The notes beneath the pieces are model-generated. The model made no database searches. It was given only the letters and a program-made list of their open reading frames with translations, and was not told the origin of the DNA. From contig NZ_BCNS01000138.1 of NCBI RefSeq assembly GCF_001528745.1, positions 1 to 57,934 on the forward strand: a DNA stretch of 57,934 nucleotides, written 5' to 3'. Every line of letters starts with the position of its first letter. The first letter of the stretch is position 1. The DNA comes from Marinobacterium profundum. GTDB lineage: Bacteria; Pseudomonadota; Gammaproteobacteria; Pseudomonadales; Balneatricaceae. This document shows positions 7,747-21,500 of the stretch, one piece after another. The position numbers were made by a program, and so were the translations under genes.

Positions 7747-9147
7747 CTAGAGGTTGGAAATTCGATTCAAACCAGAGATAGCCGCAACCCGGTAGGCTTC
7801 CGCCATGGTCGGGTAGTTGAATGTTGTATTGATAAAGTACTTCAAGGTGTTAGCCTCACCCTTTTGCGCCATGATCGCCTGACCGATATGGACGATCTCG
7901 GAAGCATGGTCACCAAAGCAGTGAATCCCCAGAATCTCCAGCGTATCGCGGTTGAACAGCAGCTTGAGCATACCCACCGTCTGGCCGGATATCTGCGCCC
8001 TGGCAGTATCCTTGAAGAAGGCCTGACCCACTTCGTAGGGCACACATTCCGCCGTCAGCTCTTCCTCGGTCTTGCCGAGCGAACTGATTTCAGGAAGCGT
8101 GTAAATGCCGGTCGGCACTTCATTGATGTAACGGAAGTCCTCGCAGTTCAGCAGATCCCCCGCCGCCGCGCGCCCCTGATCCAGCGCCGCGGACGCCAGG
8201 CTCGGCCAGCCCACTACATCACCTGCGGCATAAATACCTTCGCAACCGGTACGGTAGTGATCATCCACCTCGAGCTGACCACGGCTGTTAGCCACCAAGC
8301 CGATCTTCTCCAGCCCCAGCCCGTCGGTGTTACCGGTACGGCCGTTACACCATAGGAAAGCATCGGCATGAATGCGCTTGCCAGACTTGAGGGTCATGAT
8401 CACGCCGCCCTGGTCCGCCACTACAGATGCGTATTCTTCATTGTGACGAATTTTCACGGCGTTGTTACGCAGGTGATAGCTGAGCGCATCCGAAATTTCG
8501 CCATCCAGGAAGGACAGCAGACGGTCACGCTGATCAATCAGATCCACCTTGACGCCCAGACCTGCAAAGATGGAGGCGTACTCACAACCTATAACCCCGG
8601 CACCGTAAATCACCATGGTACGGGGCGTATGGCTAAGCTTGAGAATGGTATCGGAGTTGTAGATACGCGGGTGTTCGAAGTCAATATCCGCCGGGCAGTA
8701 GGGACGCGAACCGGTCGCGATCACCACATTGCGCGCACGCAGCGTTTCCTCGCCATTAGCCGTGCCGCGCACGATAAGGGTGTTCTTGTCAGCAAATTCA
8801 GCCCGGCCAAAGAACACATCCACCCGATTGCGGGCATAAAAGTTAGTGCGCAGCATCACCTGATTGGCGATAACCTTTTCGGCGCGATTTAACACTATGG
8901 GAAACGAAAACCAGCGCGGCTCACCAATATCACGAAACATCGGGTTGGTGTTGAACTCGATGATCTGCTTCACGGAATGACGTAGTGCCTTGGAAGGAAT
9001 TGTACCCTTGTGCGTACAGTTGCCGCCGACCAGGTCCTGTTCCTCGATCACCGCAACGCGGCGCCCTTTCTTGACCGAATTCATGGCCGCACCCTCACCC
9101 GCAGGTCCGGATCCGATCACAATGACGTCATAGTCATACACTGCCAT
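7747..9147 (-). CDS. sthA: Soluble pyridine nucleotide transhydrogenase SthA
   Basis: SthA is an FAD enzyme that exchanges reducing equivalents between NADPH and NAD+. The 466-residue length equals that of E. coli SthA. It has the FAD motif [14 protein letters not shown] at the N-terminus and a second Rossmann motif [12 protein letters not shown]. At [13 protein letters not shown] only one cysteine (C44) replaces the redox pair of related disulfide reductases, as expected for SthA. I start it at MAVYDYD (9147), not at 9180. It lies 62 bases after nqrM, so NADH supply may be coupled to NQR. Confidence 0.95.
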   Translation of the reverse strand: MAVYDYDVIVIGSGPAGEGAAMNSVKKGRRVAVIEEQDLVGGNCTHKGTIPSKALRHSVKQIIEFNTNPMFRDIGEPRWFSFPIVLNRAEKVIANQVMLRTNFYARNRVDVFFGRAEFADKNTLIVRGTANGEETLRARNVVIATGSRPYCPADIDFEHPRIYNSDTILKLSHTPRTMVIYGAGVIGCEYASIFAGLGVKVDLIDQRDRLLSFLDGEISDALSYHLRNNAVKIRHNEEYASVVADQGGVIMTLKSGKRIHADAFLWCNGRTGNTDGLGLEKIGLVANSRGQLEVDDHYRTGCEGIYAAGDVVGWPSLASAALDQGRAAAGDLLNCEDFRYINEVPTGIYTLPEISSLGKTEEELTAECVPYEVGQAFFKDTARAQISGQTVGMLKLLFNRDTLEILGIHCFGDHASEIVHIGQAIMAQKGEANTLKYFINTTFNYPTMAEAYRVAAISGLNRISNL

Positions 9148-9209
9148 TCGTTTCCCCTTCGTATCTTGTAATAGCACCACTGTGGGCGACTATAAATCCA
9201 GGTCCAGGC

Positions 9210-9443
9210 CTATGCCTTGACCTCGTACGCCATGGCCGCCAGTGTCTTGGCACGGTCGGTCTTTTGCTGTTCTTCGTCGCACTTGTTCGGATTACCGCCG
9301 CAGATATCGCACACGGTTTCCACGCCCATGGCACCCATGCCGCCACAGGACCCCGCGATAGGCTTGCGTCCCATCAGGACACCCACGGACATGGCCAGGA
9401 TCACGGTACCCAGCACCACAAAAGTCAAAATCATAATATCCAT
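9210..9443 (-). CDS. nqrM: Na+-NQR maturation protein NqrM
   Basis: NqrM is a small membrane protein needed for assembly of the NQR iron centre. The 77-residue protein has one N-terminal helix (ILTFVVLGTVILAMSVGVLM) and a cysteine-rich part with four Cys in GSCGGMG, VETVCDICGG and NKCDE. This is the pattern of the DUF539/NqrM family. I choose the ATG at 9443; an in-frame GTG at 9452 is possible. It follows apbE directly. Confidence 0.92.
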   Translation of the reverse strand: MDIMILTFVVLGTVILAMSVGVLMGRKPIAGSCGGMGAMGVETVCDICGGNPNKCDEEQQKTDRAKTLAAMAYEVKA

Positions 9444-9453
9444 CAGTAACACC

Positions 9454-10512
9454 TTACTTGCTTAGGTACTGCTCGAATTGCGGCGTCATGCGCTCTACAA
9501 AACCAGCTTCGGACTTGACGATAAAAAAGGCCGCTATCTGGTTATCGACCGCATATTGGTAGCCGCGTTCATCCCCCATCACCGTCAGCGCCGTGGCCAG
9601 CCCATCCGCTTCGGCGCAGGTTGAGCGCAATACGGTCACCGACGCCAGTTGATGGGTAATAGGCCTGCCGGTAAGCGGATCCAGGGTATGGGAAAAACGC
9701 ACCCCGTCTTCCTGGAAGTAATTGCGGTAGTCGCCGGAGGTGGCCACGCCGGTTTCATGCACCGTAATAACACGCTGCACTTCACGGCCCGCATCGACCG
9801 GGCTTTCAATCGCGATGCGCCAGCCATTGCCATCGGGCTTTAGCCCCCTGGCACGCAGCTCGCCGCCAATTTCAACCAGGTAGCTGCCAATACCTTCATG
9901 CTCCATCACCCGCGCCAGCTCATCAACACCATAGCCCTTGGCGATAGCCGAGAGATCAACGTAGAGATCAGCCGCCTTGCTCGCGTGCAGCCTTGGGGCA
10001 TCCAGCTGCAGGTACTGATAACCCACGCGCTGACGCGCCTGGTCTATCTGTGCCTGTTCAGGCGCATGGGTCACGCGCCCATCAGGCCCAAAGCCCCAGA
10101 GGTTGACCAGCGGTCCGACGGTCACATCGAAAGCCCCCTGGGTACTCTCACTGAGACTCTGAGCCAACTGCAGCACTTCAAACAGACCGGCCGAGACTGC
10201 AGTGCTGTAGCCCGCCCCTGCCTGGTTAAAGCGCGACAGCTCAGAATCCTCGATGTAGGTCGACATCGACTGGTTCACGCCCAGCAAGGATTGCTGCAGA
10301 AGCGCCCCTATGCGCTCAACAGACTCATCTCCAGCTTCAGCCGACACCCATTTGACGGTATAGGTCGTGCCCATGGTCGCGCCTGACACACTCAGCACTC
10401 GCTGCTCGGGCTCCGAACTGCAGCCGGACAAAATTAGCAGCCACACAAACAAAATGGCCAGCAGGGAAGCTGCTGGCCATTTTGTTGTCAGCTTCGGCAC
10501 AGAAGCGACCAT
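9454..10512 (-). CDS. apbE: FAD:protein FMN transferase ApbE (lipoprotein)
   Basis: ApbE attaches FMN covalently to threonines of NqrB and NqrC, using FAD and Mg2+. The 352-residue protein has a lipoprotein signal with lipobox LSGC (C31), then GATMGTTYTVKW, and the family motifs DLSAIAKGYGVDELARVM, YLVEIGGELRARG and SHTLDPLTGRPI. It starts 3 bases after the nqrF stop. A strong terminator-like hairpin (10449-10485) lies within the codons of its signal peptide, so its expression may differ from that of the nqr genes. Confidence 0.95.
   Translation of the reverse strand: MVASVPKLTTKWPAASLLAILFVWLLILSGCSSEPEQRVLSVSGATMGTTYTVKWVSAEAGDESVERIGALLQQSLLGVNQSMSTYIEDSELSRFNQAGAGYSTAVSAGLFEVLQLAQSLSESTQGAFDVTVGPLVNLWGFGPDGRVTHAPEQAQIDQARQRVGYQYLQLDAPRLHASKAADLYVDLSAIAKGYGVDELARVMEHEGIGSYLVEIGGELRARGLKPDGNGWRIAIESPVDAGREVQRVITVHETGVATSGDYRNYFQEDGVRFSHTLDPLTGRPITHQLASVTVLRSTCAEADGLATALTVMGDERGYQYAVDNQIAAFFIVKSEAGFVERMTPQFEQYLSK
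10449..10485. promoter_or_regulatory. Terminator-like hairpin inside the apbE signal-peptide codons
   Basis: Perfect 16-base arms (10449-10464 and 10470-10485, ACAAAATGGCCAGCAG and its complement) enclose a 5-base loop. The stem has a GC core and ends in UUUUGU, like an intrinsic terminator, on both strands. It begins 27 bases inside apbE, over codons about 10-22. It could attenuate transcription between nqrF and apbE, or shield an mRNA end. The inverted repeat is certain; its function is inferred. Confidence 0.6.
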
Positions 10513-10515
10513 CCA

Positions 10516-11742
10516 TTAACCACCGAAGTCGTCAAGATAGATGTTTTCACGCTCCACACCCAGATCTACCAGCATCTGGATGACCGCCGCGTTCATCATT
10601 GGCGGCCCACACATGTAGTACTCGCAATCTTCGGGCGCATCATGATCCCGCAGATAGTTTTCGAACAGTACATTGTGGATAAAGCCGGTGTGGCCATCCC
10701 AGTTATCTTCAGGCTGGGGATCCGACAGTGCCAGATGCCACTTGAAGTTATCGTTCTCTGCCGCCAGCGCATCATATTCTTCGCTGTAGAAGGCCTCACG
10801 CATGGAACGTGCGCCATACCAGAAGCTGATCTTGCGCTTGGAGTTCAGGCGCTTGAGCTGATCGAAGATATGGGAGCGCATCGGCGCCATGCCGGCACCA
10901 CCACCGATAAAGACCATCTCGTTATCGGTTTCCTGGGCGAAGAACTCACCGAAGGGACCGTAAACGTCGATCTTGTCACCGGGTTTGAGGCCGAAGACAT
11001 AGGACGACATCTTACCCGGCGGGAAGCTGGTGCCAGGCGGCGGCGAAGCGATACGGATATTGAACTTAACAATACCCACTTCTTCCGGGTAGTTGGCCAT
11101 GGAGTAGGCGCGGATAACCGGTTCATCAACCTTGGAGACATACTGCCAAACGTTGAATTTGTCCCAGTCTGCGCGGTATTCCTCTTCGATATCGAAGTCC
11201 TTGTAGTGCACTTCGTGAGCCGGAGCCTCGAGCTGCACATAACCACCGGCGCGGAAATCGACGTTCTGGCCTTCAGGCAGGCGCAGCGTCAGTTCCTTGA
11301 TGAAAGTCGCCACGTTCGGGTTTGAATCGACGGTGCACTCCCATTTTTTCACGCCGAAGACATCGTCTTCGAGCTCGATCTTCAGATCCTGCTTGACCGC
11401 AACCTGGCACGACAGACGCCAGCCCTGCTTGCCTTCACGCAGCGTGAAGTGGGACTCTTCTGTCGGCAGCATGGAGCCACCGCCCTCTTCCACGATACAT
11501 TTGCACTGGGCACAGGTACCACCACCGCCACAGGCGGAGGGGACAAAGATGCCAGCGCCTGCCAGGGTCGACAACAGCTTGTCGCCGGCCGCAACTGTAA
11601 TGGTTTTTTCCGGGTCGCCATTAATCTCTATATTGACGTTACCGGAACTTACGAGCTTTGAACGGGCTGCCAGGATAACCGCGACAAGTGCCAACACCAT
11701 CGCGGTAAACATGACAACGCCGAGAACGATTTCAGCATTCAT
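10516..11742 (-). CDS. nqrF: Na+-NQR subunit F (NADH dehydrogenase, FAD and 2Fe-2S)
   Basis: NqrF oxidises NADH and passes electrons into the Na+-pumping complex. The 408-residue protein has an N-terminal membrane helix (about 5-26), a ferredoxin domain with the cluster cysteines C71-x5-C77-x2-C80 and C112, an FAD domain with RAYSMANYP, and a C-terminal NADH domain ([21 protein letters not shown]). The length matches the Vibrio subunit. It is the last structural gene before apbE and nqrM. Confidence 0.97.
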   Translation of the reverse strand: MNAEIVLGVVMFTAMVLALVAVILAARSKLVSSGNVNIEINGDPEKTITVAAGDKLLSTLAGAGIFVPSACGGGGTCAQCKCIVEEGGGSMLPTEESHFTLREGKQGWRLSCQVAVKQDLKIELEDDVFGVKKWECTVDSNPNVATFIKELTLRLPEGQNVDFRAGGYVQLEAPAHEVHYKDFDIEEEYRADWDKFNVWQYVSKVDEPVIRAYSMANYPEEVGIVKFNIRIASPPPGTSFPPGKMSSYVFGLKPGDKIDVYGPFGEFFAQETDNEMVFIGGGAGMAPMRSHIFDQLKRLNSKRKISFWYGARSMREAFYSEEYDALAAENDNFKWHLALSDPQPEDNWDGHTGFIHNVLFENYLRDHDAPEDCEYYMCGPPMMNAAVIQMLVDLGVERENIYLDDFGG

Positions 11743-11775
11743 TGGCTTGATCCACCCTTGTGTTCATCATGTTCC

Positions 11776-12384
11776 TTACAGCTGCACACCGGAGAAGGAC
11801 ATGAAACCCAGAGACATCAAACCAACAGTAATGAAGGTGATGCCCAGGCCACGCAGTCCTGCCGGTACGTCGCTGTACTTCAGCTTTTCGCGAATACCCG
11901 CCAGCGCCGTGATGGCCAGAGCCCAGCCCGTACCGGCACCTACTCCGTAAACCACACTTTCGCTGAAGTTGTAGTCACGCTCTACCATGAACAGAGCCGC
12001 ACCCATGATGGCGCAGTTCACGGTAATCAGCGGCAAGAACACACCCAGGGCGTTGTAGAGCGCCGGTACGAACTTGTCGAGGAACATCTCGAGAATCTGC
12101 ACAACCGCCGCAATAACGCCGATGTACGAGATATAGCCGAGGAAGCTCAGGTCCACGTCAGGGTAACCGGCCCAGGCCAGTGCACCTTCACGCAGCAGAT
12201 GGTTGAAAACCAGGTTATTGATCGGCGTCGTGATGGCCAGCACCACTATAACCGCAATACCCAGACCAATCGCCGTCTGTACCTTCTTGGAGATCGCAAG
12301 GAAAGTACACATCCCCAGGAAGAAGGCGAGCGCCATGTTTTCAACGAAAACGGCCTTAACGAAAAGGCTTATCAGCTGTTCCAT
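11776..12384 (-). CDS. nqrE: Na+-NQR subunit E
   Basis: This 202-residue integral membrane subunit has about six helices. Two conserved cysteines, C26 (LGMCTFLA) and C124 (TVNCAIMG), correspond to those that, with the NqrD pair, hold the intramembrane iron-sulfur centre in Vibrio NQR. It is related to NqrD and RnfA. The nqrD stop lies 2 bases upstream and nqrF follows after 33 bases. Confidence 0.97.
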   Translation of the reverse strand: MEQLISLFVKAVFVENMALAFFLGMCTFLAISKKVQTAIGLGIAVIVVLAITTPINNLVFNHLLREGALAWAGYPDVDLSFLGYISYIGVIAAVVQILEMFLDKFVPALYNALGVFLPLITVNCAIMGAALFMVERDYNFSESVVYGVGAGTGWALAITALAGIREKLKYSDVPAGLRGLGITFITVGLMSLGFMSFSGVQL

Positions 12385-12386
12385 GA

Positions 12387-13052
<666 letters not shown>

Positions 13053-13055
13053 GAT

Positions 13056-13832
13056 TTACACCCCCCCTGCACGCAGGTTAGCCAGAAAAGGCGCATAGCC
13101 ATTCTCGCCGAGCCAGAATTTAACCAGATTGCTCACGCCATTACTGGTCAGAGTCGCACCGGACAGACCATCAATCTGATGCGCCGCATCCGCTGAAGAC
13201 GGATTCACATTGCCCTTGATCAGATGCAGCAAAGGCTCCATGGAACCCTCCGCGTACACCTGCTTGCCTGGCCAGAGTGCTTTCCAGGCCGGGTTGTCAA
13301 CTTCGCCACCCAGACCCGGTGTTTCGGCGTGGGAATAGAAGCCCAGACCCACCACTGTGTTCAGGTCGCCTTCCAGCGCCAGGAATCCGTACAGGGTAGA
13401 CCAGAGTCCGTAACCGTGAACCGGCAGTATAATGCGCTCAATCTGGTCTCCATCCTGCACCAGGTAGACCGGCATGTAGCGGGCCTGACGCTTGATGGAA
13501 GCAATGTCATCCTGCCGATCCAGCTTAATGGAGCGCGCCGGATCCTTGGCAGCCTTGATTGCATCATAGGTCGCAACATTCACCGCATCAGTGAACTTGC
13601 CTGTTTCCAGATCGACGATTTTGGTGGTGATCTGTGCAAAGAGTTCATCCACGGACTTGCCGGGTTCACTGATGCCCGCTGCCGACAGGATGTTGGACTT
13701 GCGATCCAGCTCCTTGTTGGAAACCTGCTGAGGCTTGAGCAGTACCGCTGCGGCGGATACAACTACCGAGCAGACGACGCACAGCAGAACGGTAACGGTA
13801 ATCGTCTTTTTGATCGAATCATTAGCCGCCAT
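13056..13832 (-). CDS. nqrC: Na+-NQR subunit C (covalent FMN)
   Basis: The 258-residue subunit has one N-terminal helix (about 10-30) and a periplasmic FMN domain. The motif [13 protein letters not shown] places the covalent FMN threonine at T227, the residue ApbE would modify. Its start overlaps the end of nqrB by 11 bases, so translation is probably coupled. Confidence 0.97.
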   Translation of the reverse strand: MAANDSIKKTITVTVLLCVVCSVVVSAAAVLLKPQQVSNKELDRKSNILSAAGISEPGKSVDELFAQITTKIVDLETGKFTDAVNVATYDAIKAAKDPARSIKLDRQDDIASIKRQARYMPVYLVQDGDQIERIILPVHGYGLWSTLYGFLALEGDLNTVVGLGFYSHAETPGLGGEVDNPAWKALWPGKQVYAEGSMEPLLHLIKGNVNPSSADAAHQIDGLSGATLTSNGVSNLVKFWLGENGYAPFLANLRAGGV

Positions 13833-15030
13833 GACGTTTCATCCTCCGCTTGATGTTGGCCTGCACCACAAAGCTGTCGATCAGCGGTGCAAAGAGGTTA
13901 CCGAACAGAATCGCCAGCATCATGCCTTCAGGGAAGGCCGGATTGACGACGCGAATCAGTACCACCATCAGACCGATCAGGGCACCAAAGTACCACTTGC
14001 CGGTATTGGTCATGGACGCCGACACCGGATCCGTGGCCATGAAGAACAGACCAAAGGCATAACCGCCAAGCACCATGTGCCAGTAGAAAGGCACACTGAA
14101 CATGGGGTTGGTATCAGAGCCGATCAGATTCAGCAGCACAGTGGTTACCACAGTACCGGCCAGCACGCCGGCAACGATACGCCAGGCTGCAACTCTTGTG
14201 TACAGCAGAACCAGGCCGCCGACGGCGATAAAGAGCGTGGATACTTCACCCACCGAGCCCTGAATGTTGCCGATGAAAGAATCGAACCAGGTGATGTTCT
14301 GCGCCAGGATGGCATCCACACCACCCATGGCCGCCAGACCCAGTGGCGTAGCACCGGAGAAGCCGTCAACCGCGGTCCAGATCGCATCGCCTGACATCTG
14401 CGCAGGATAAGCGAAGAACAGGAAAGCACGACCGGTCAGCGCCGGGTTAAGGAAGTTTTTGCCGGTACCACCGAACACTTCCTTGCCGATCACCACACCA
14501 AAGCTGATGCCCAGGGCAACCTGCCACAGAGGAATCGACGGTGGCAGAATCAGGGCGAACAGAATGGAGGTGACAAAGAAGCCTTCATTGACTTCGTGAC
14601 CACGCTTCATCGCGAACAGCACTTCCCAGAAACCGCCGACCACAAAGGTCACAGCGTAGACGGGAATCCAGTAGGCAGCGCCGTGAATGATGTTATCCCA
14701 CAGACTGTCCGGATTGAAGGATGTCAGGGCACCAGCAATGCCGCCCTGCCAGCTGCTTGCGTCGGTCAGACCCAGGCTCGCCATGGCGGTGTTGGCCTGA
14801 AAGCCAACGTTGTACAAGCCGAAAAGCACGGCCGGAAAAGTACAGAGCCACACCAGGATCATCATGCGCTTGAGGTCGACACCATCACGCACGTGGGCAG
14901 CGCTTTTGGTCACCTGCCCCGGAGTGTAGAAAATGGTATCAACCGCTTCGTAGAGCGCGTACCAGTTTTCATATTTGCCGCCTTTATGGAAATGCGGCTC
15001 CATTTTGTCAAGAACGTTTCTCAGGCTCAT
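13822..15030 (-). CDS. nqrB: Na+-NQR subunit B (covalent FMN, riboflavin)
   Basis: The main Na+-channel and quinone-site subunit, 402 residues with about ten helices. [10 protein letters not shown] places the covalent FMN threonine at T228. I start at [14 protein letters not shown] (15030), 4 bases after the nqrA stop codon. The frame is open to 15135, but that part lies within nqrA. Length and start agree with the Vibrio subunit (about 415). Confidence 0.97.
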   Translation of the reverse strand: MSLRNVLDKMEPHFHKGGKYENWYALYEAVDTIFYTPGQVTKSAAHVRDGVDLKRMMILVWLCTFPAVLFGLYNVGFQANTAMASLGLTDASSWQGGIAGALTSFNPDSLWDNIIHGAAYWIPVYAVTFVVGGFWEVLFAMKRGHEVNEGFFVTSILFALILPPSIPLWQVALGISFGVVIGKEVFGGTGKNFLNPALTGRAFLFFAYPAQMSGDAIWTAVDGFSGATPLGLAAMGGVDAILAQNITWFDSFIGNIQGSVGEVSTLFIAVGGLVLLYTRVAAWRIVAGVLAGTVVTTVLLNLIGSDTNPMFSVPFYWHMVLGGYAFGLFFMATDPVSASMTNTGKWYFGALIGLMVVLIRVVNPAFPEGMMLAILFGNLFAPLIDSFVVQANIKRRMKRHGG

Positions 15031-15034
15031 TGGA

Positions 15035-16935
<1,901 letters not shown>

Positions 16936-18387
16936 TCAGATCCCCTTAAGCGGGAACGCCGGCAGAGTGCAGTGCGCCATGGCCTGCATCATGCGGAATA
17001 CCTGACAGCTGTAGCCGAACTCATTGTCGTACCAGACGTAGAGAACGCAGCGCTTGCCATCAGCGATAGTTGCCAGACCGTCCACCACGCCCGCGGCACG
17101 GGAACCAACAAAATCGGTCGATACAGCTTCAGGCGATGTGCTGAAATCGATCTGCTTTTGCAACTCGGAGAAGAGCGCAGCATCACGCAGGTAGGCATTC
17201 AGCTCCTCCTTGGTGGTTTCCTTCCCCAGGTTCAGGTTCAAAATAGCCATGGAGACATTGGGCGTCGGAACGCGAATCGCGTTACCCGTCAGCTTGCCTT
17301 CAAGCTGCGGCAGCGCCTTGGCAACAGCCTTGGCAGCTCCGGTCTCGGAAATGACCATATTCAGACCAGCCGCCCGACCACGACGATCACCCTTGTGATA
17401 GTTGTCGATCAAATTCTGGTCGTTGGTATAGGAATGCACGGTTTCAACATGACCGTTGAGCACACCGAACTTCTCATCAATCTTCTTCAGCACCGGCACA
17501 ATGGCGTTGGTGGTGCAGGATGCGGCAGACAGAATACGATCCTCGTCGAGGATATCCTGGTGATTCACACCCATGACGATGTTCTTGATACCCTTGCCAG
17601 GCGCCGTCAGCAACACGCGGGATACGCCCGTCGCACGCAGGTGCAGGCTCAGACCATCGGCATCGCGCCACTTGCCGGTGTTATCAATCACCAGTGCATT
17701 GCTGATGCCGTAATCGGTGTAATCGATGGTGTCAGGCGCATCGGCAAAGATAACCTTGATCATGTTGCCATTGGCAATCAGGGCCTGGTTTTCTTCATCA
17801 ACCTGAATCGTGCCTTTGAAGGATCCGTGTACGGAGTCGCGACGCAGCAGGCTGGCGCGTTTTTCCAGATCGTTCTCGGCATTGCCACGGCGCACCACTA
17901 TGGCACGCAGGCGCAGGGACTGACCACCACCGGTTCGTTCGATCAGCAGGCGCGCCAACAGACGACCAATGCGACCAAAGCCGTACAGTACGACATCGGT
18001 AGATTCGCGCTCAGGTGCGCCTATTACGCTATCAAGCTCTTTTTTCAGGAAGGCTTCGATATCACCGTTGCCCTCGTGCCGGAATTTGATCACGAGCTTG
18101 CCGACGTCTACGTGGGCGTTGGCAACGCCCAGCTTGTCGACTGCTTCCAGTACTGGATAGGTATCATGAACGCTAAGTTCTTCCTGATCCTGCATCATCT
18201 GGCGCGCAAAACGGTGCGCCTTGAGGATATCGGTGACCGAACGCTTGTGTATAAGGCGTCCGAACACAGAAGTTTCAACATTCCGATCACGGTAGAGACG
18301 GCCGATTAACGGCACCATGGCCTCTGCCAGCGCTTCTCGCGCCTTCCAGTCTGCGAATACTAGTTCTTGGCTCACAGGTAACTCCAA
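16936..18387 (-). CDS. gap: Glyceraldehyde-3-phosphate dehydrogenase, long form
   Basis: The enzyme interconverts glyceraldehyde-3-phosphate and 1,3-bisphosphoglycerate with NAD(P). At 483 residues it is about 150 longer than GapA. An N-terminal domain of about 130 residues (EWKD-like opening, HRFAR, ELSVHDTYPVL) precedes the Rossmann start DVVLYGFGRIGRLL at 131. The catalytic cysteine is C291 in SAASCTTNAIVP; the catalytic HSYTNDQNL segment follows. This long form occurs in Pseudomonas and relatives, sometimes called GapB, and may serve gluconeogenesis. Divergent from mfd. Confidence 0.93.
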   Translation of the reverse strand: MELPVSQELVFADWKAREALAEAMVPLIGRLYRDRNVETSVFGRLIHKRSVTDILKAHRFARQMMQDQEELSVHDTYPVLEAVDKLGVANAHVDVGKLVIKFRHEGNGDIEAFLKKELDSVIGAPERESTDVVLYGFGRIGRLLARLLIERTGGGQSLRLRAIVVRRGNAENDLEKRASLLRRDSVHGSFKGTIQVDEENQALIANGNMIKVIFADAPDTIDYTDYGISNALVIDNTGKWRDADGLSLHLRATGVSRVLLTAPGKGIKNIVMGVNHQDILDEDRILSAASCTTNAIVPVLKKIDEKFGVLNGHVETVHSYTNDQNLIDNYHKGDRRGRAAGLNMVISETGAAKAVAKALPQLEGKLTGNAIRVPTPNVSMAILNLNLGKETTKEELNAYLRDAALFSELQKQIDFSTSPEAVSTDFVGSRAAGVVDGLATIADGKRCVLYVWYDNEFGYSCQVFRMMQAMAHCTLPAFPLKGI

Positions 18388-18419
18388 ATTACGTCAAGGC
18401 TGAAATTGGCTGCGGGCGC

Positions 18420-18448
18420 ATTATCGCTTTTTCCGCCAAGCGGGGCAA
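18420..18448 (-). promoter_or_regulatory. Probable sigma-70 promoter of gap
   Basis: On the minus strand, TTGCCC (18448-18443) and GATAAT (18425-18420) are 17 bases apart. Transcription would start near 18413, about 25 bases before the gap start codon at 18387. Each box matches the consensus at 4-5 of 6 positions. Confidence 0.5.
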
Positions 18449-18577
18449 ACTTGCCGGCCTACGACTTTCGCACTGCAACATTTGGCGCGGCCCCCTGCGC
18501 AGCAAGCCTGCCCTTTTGACCCCGCAGGCGGTAATATAGGCCGCTTTTGTAGTCGGGGCCTCAAGGAGTCAGCAACC

Positions 18578-21500
18578 GTGTTTGAACTGGACTATCCGAT
18601 GCCGGCGGGAGCGGGCGATATCAAGCGTATCGGCCAGTTAAAAGGCAGCGCCCAGGGATATCTCGCCGCCACCGCGGCCCGCCGCCACAAGGGCGTCACT
18701 CTGGTGATCGCCACCAGCAGCGATGCTGCTGCGCGCCTGGCCAGCGAAATCGCCTTTTTTGATCCCGAGGTCGAACTGCTGTCTTTTCCCGACTGGGAAA
18801 CCCTGCCCTACGACAATTTCTCGCCGCACCAGGATATTATTTCCGAACGCATCCTCAGCCTCTACCGCCTGCCACAGCTAAGCCGCGGCATTCTGATAGT
18901 GACGGCGGCCACCCTGATGCAGCGCATAGCACCACGCCAGTTTATCGGCGGCAACAGCCTGCTGCTGGACACAGGCCAGACACTGGACCCCAGCGAAACC
19001 CGCCAGATGCTCAGTGATGCGGGCTATCGCGCCGTTGAAACAGTATACGAGCACGGCGAATTCGCCCAGCGCGGCGCCATCCTCGACATTTACCCCATGG
19101 GCAGTCGCCTGCCCTATCGTATCGACCTGTTTGATAACGAAATAGAAACCCTGCGGGTGTTCGATCCGGAAACCCAGCGCTCCATCGAACAGGTGGAGCA
19201 GGTGCGCCTGCTGCCAGCACAGGAGTTTCCGTTTGATTCCAGCGCCATCACAGGCTTTCGACAGCGCTGGCGCGAACGCTTTGATGTCGACCCGGGCCGC
19301 TGCCCGACCTACCAGGACGTCAGCAATGGCGTGACACCGCCTGGCATTGAATACTATCTGCCACTGTTTTTCGAAAACAGCATGACACTTTTCGATTACC
19401 TGCCGGAAAACACCTTGGTGGTGTGCGACCCCGGCCTTGAGGCAGCGGCCGAGCAGTTCTGGCACGAAGCCCAGGCGCGCTACGAAGAGCGCCGCCACGA
19501 CATCGAACGCCCGCTGCTGGCGCCTGAAGAAGTATTTACCCGCGTCGCCGACCTGTTCGGCGCCCTCAAACGACTGCCCCGACTGGTATTGCACAGCGAC
19601 AGCGCAGGCACGGGCGGTGGCGCCCAGGACAGCGCTTTTGTCGAGCCACCAGCACTGCAGGTGAACGCCCAGTCGAACCAGCCCATGGCGACACTGAACG
19701 CGTTTCTGGACAGCCACCCTGAACCCATACTGTTTTGCGCTGAATCCGCCGGGCGACGCGAATCCCTGCTTGAGCTCTTTGCTGCGGCCGGCATAAAGAC
19801 GCAAAGCGTCGAGAACTGGCAGGACTTTGCCGAGCAGCAGCCACGTCACGGCATCTGTGTTTATCCACTGGAACTGGGCCTGAGCCTGCCTGGCCAGTGC
19901 CAGCTAATTACCGAAACTCAATTATTCGGCCAGCAGGTATTCCAGCGCAGGCGTCGCAGTCGCGACAAGGAGCAGGCCGACCAGGTCATCAAGAACCTGT
20001 CGGAACTGCGCACCGGCGCACCCGTGGTACATCTTGATCACGGCGTTGGCCGCTATCTGGGCCTGCAGTGCATCGAACTGGACGGCCAGCAGAATGAATT
20101 TCTGACACTGGAATACGCCGACAACGCCAAGCTGTATGTGCCGGTTAGCTCACTGCACCTGATTAGCCGTTACGGCGGCAGCAGCGACGACAATGCCCCG
20201 CTGCATCGCCTGGGTACCGAGCAATGGGTCCGCGCCAAGCGCAAGGCGGCCGAAAAGGTCCGCGATACCGCCGCCGAGCTGCTGGATATTTATGCCCGTC
20301 GCGGCGCCCGCGAAGGCTTCAGTTTTGGCACACCGGATGCCGAATACCGACAGTTCAGCGCCAGCTTCCCATTCGAGGAAACCCCCGACCAGGCACTGGC
20401 TATCGAGGCCGTCATCAATGACATGACCGCCAGCCAGCCGATGGATCGCCTGGTGTGCGGCGACGTCGGTTTTGGCAAGACGGAAGTGGCCATGCGCGCC
20501 GCTTTCCTGGCGGTGCAGAACAGCAAGCAGGTGGTGATACTGGTTCCCACTACCCTGCTGGCACAGCAGCATTACGATAACTTTCGCGACCGCTTTGCCG
20601 ACTGGCCCGTCAACGTCGAGCTGATTTCGCGCTTTCGCAGCACCAGCCAGCAGACCCAGGCGCAGGCCAAACTCGCCTCCGGCGAAATCGATATCATAGT
20701 GGGCACCCACAAGTTGCTGCAGGGCGACATCCAGTTCAAGGATCTGGGCCTGGTCATCATTGACGAGGAACACCGCTTTGGCGTGCAGCAAAAAGAGCGC
20801 CTCAAATCCCTGCGCGCCCAGGTGGACATCCTCACCCTCACCGCCACACCGATTCCGCGCACACTCAATATGGCCATGTCCGGCATGCGTGACCTGTCGA
20901 TCATCGCCACGGCACCGGCGCGGCGCCTGTCAGTAAAGACCTTTGTGCGCGAGGGTGACAAGCCCATGATCAAGGAGGCCATCCTGCGTGAACTGCTGCG
21001 CGGCGGCCAGGTGTACTACCTGCATAACGAAGTCAAAACCATCGAGCGTACCGCTGAAGAGCTCAAGGCGCTGGTGCCTGAAGCCCGCATCGGCATAGGC
21101 CACGGTCAGCTGCGCGAGCGCGAACTGGAAAAAGTCATGACCGACTTCTACCACAAGCGCAACAACCTGCTGGTGTGCACCACCATTATCGAAACCGGCA
21201 TCGATATCCCCAACGCCAACACCATTATCATCGACCGGGCCGACAAGTTCGGCCTCGCCCAGCTGCATCAGCTGCGTGGCCGTGTCGGCCGCTCCCACCA
21301 CCAGGCCTACGCCTATCTGCTGACACCCCCCGTCGCCAACATGACCACCGACGCCGGCAAACGACTGGAAGCCATCGCCCAGGCCAGCGATCTGGGTGCA
21401 GGTTTCACTCTGGCAACCCACGACCTGGAGATTCGCGGCGCCGGCGAACTACTGGGGGAAGGCCAGAGTGGCCAAATGCAGAGCGTTGGCTTTACGCTTT

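Noticed and set aside
7818-7838. Second Ter-like match (GAATGTTGTATTGATAAAG)
   Set aside because: Lies inside sthA where the complement encodes the conserved INTTFNYP stretch. Likely a coincidence of coding sequence.
16972-18309. 445-codon plus-strand frame opposite gap
   Set aside because: Antisense shadow of a GAPDH gene with intact catalytic motifs.
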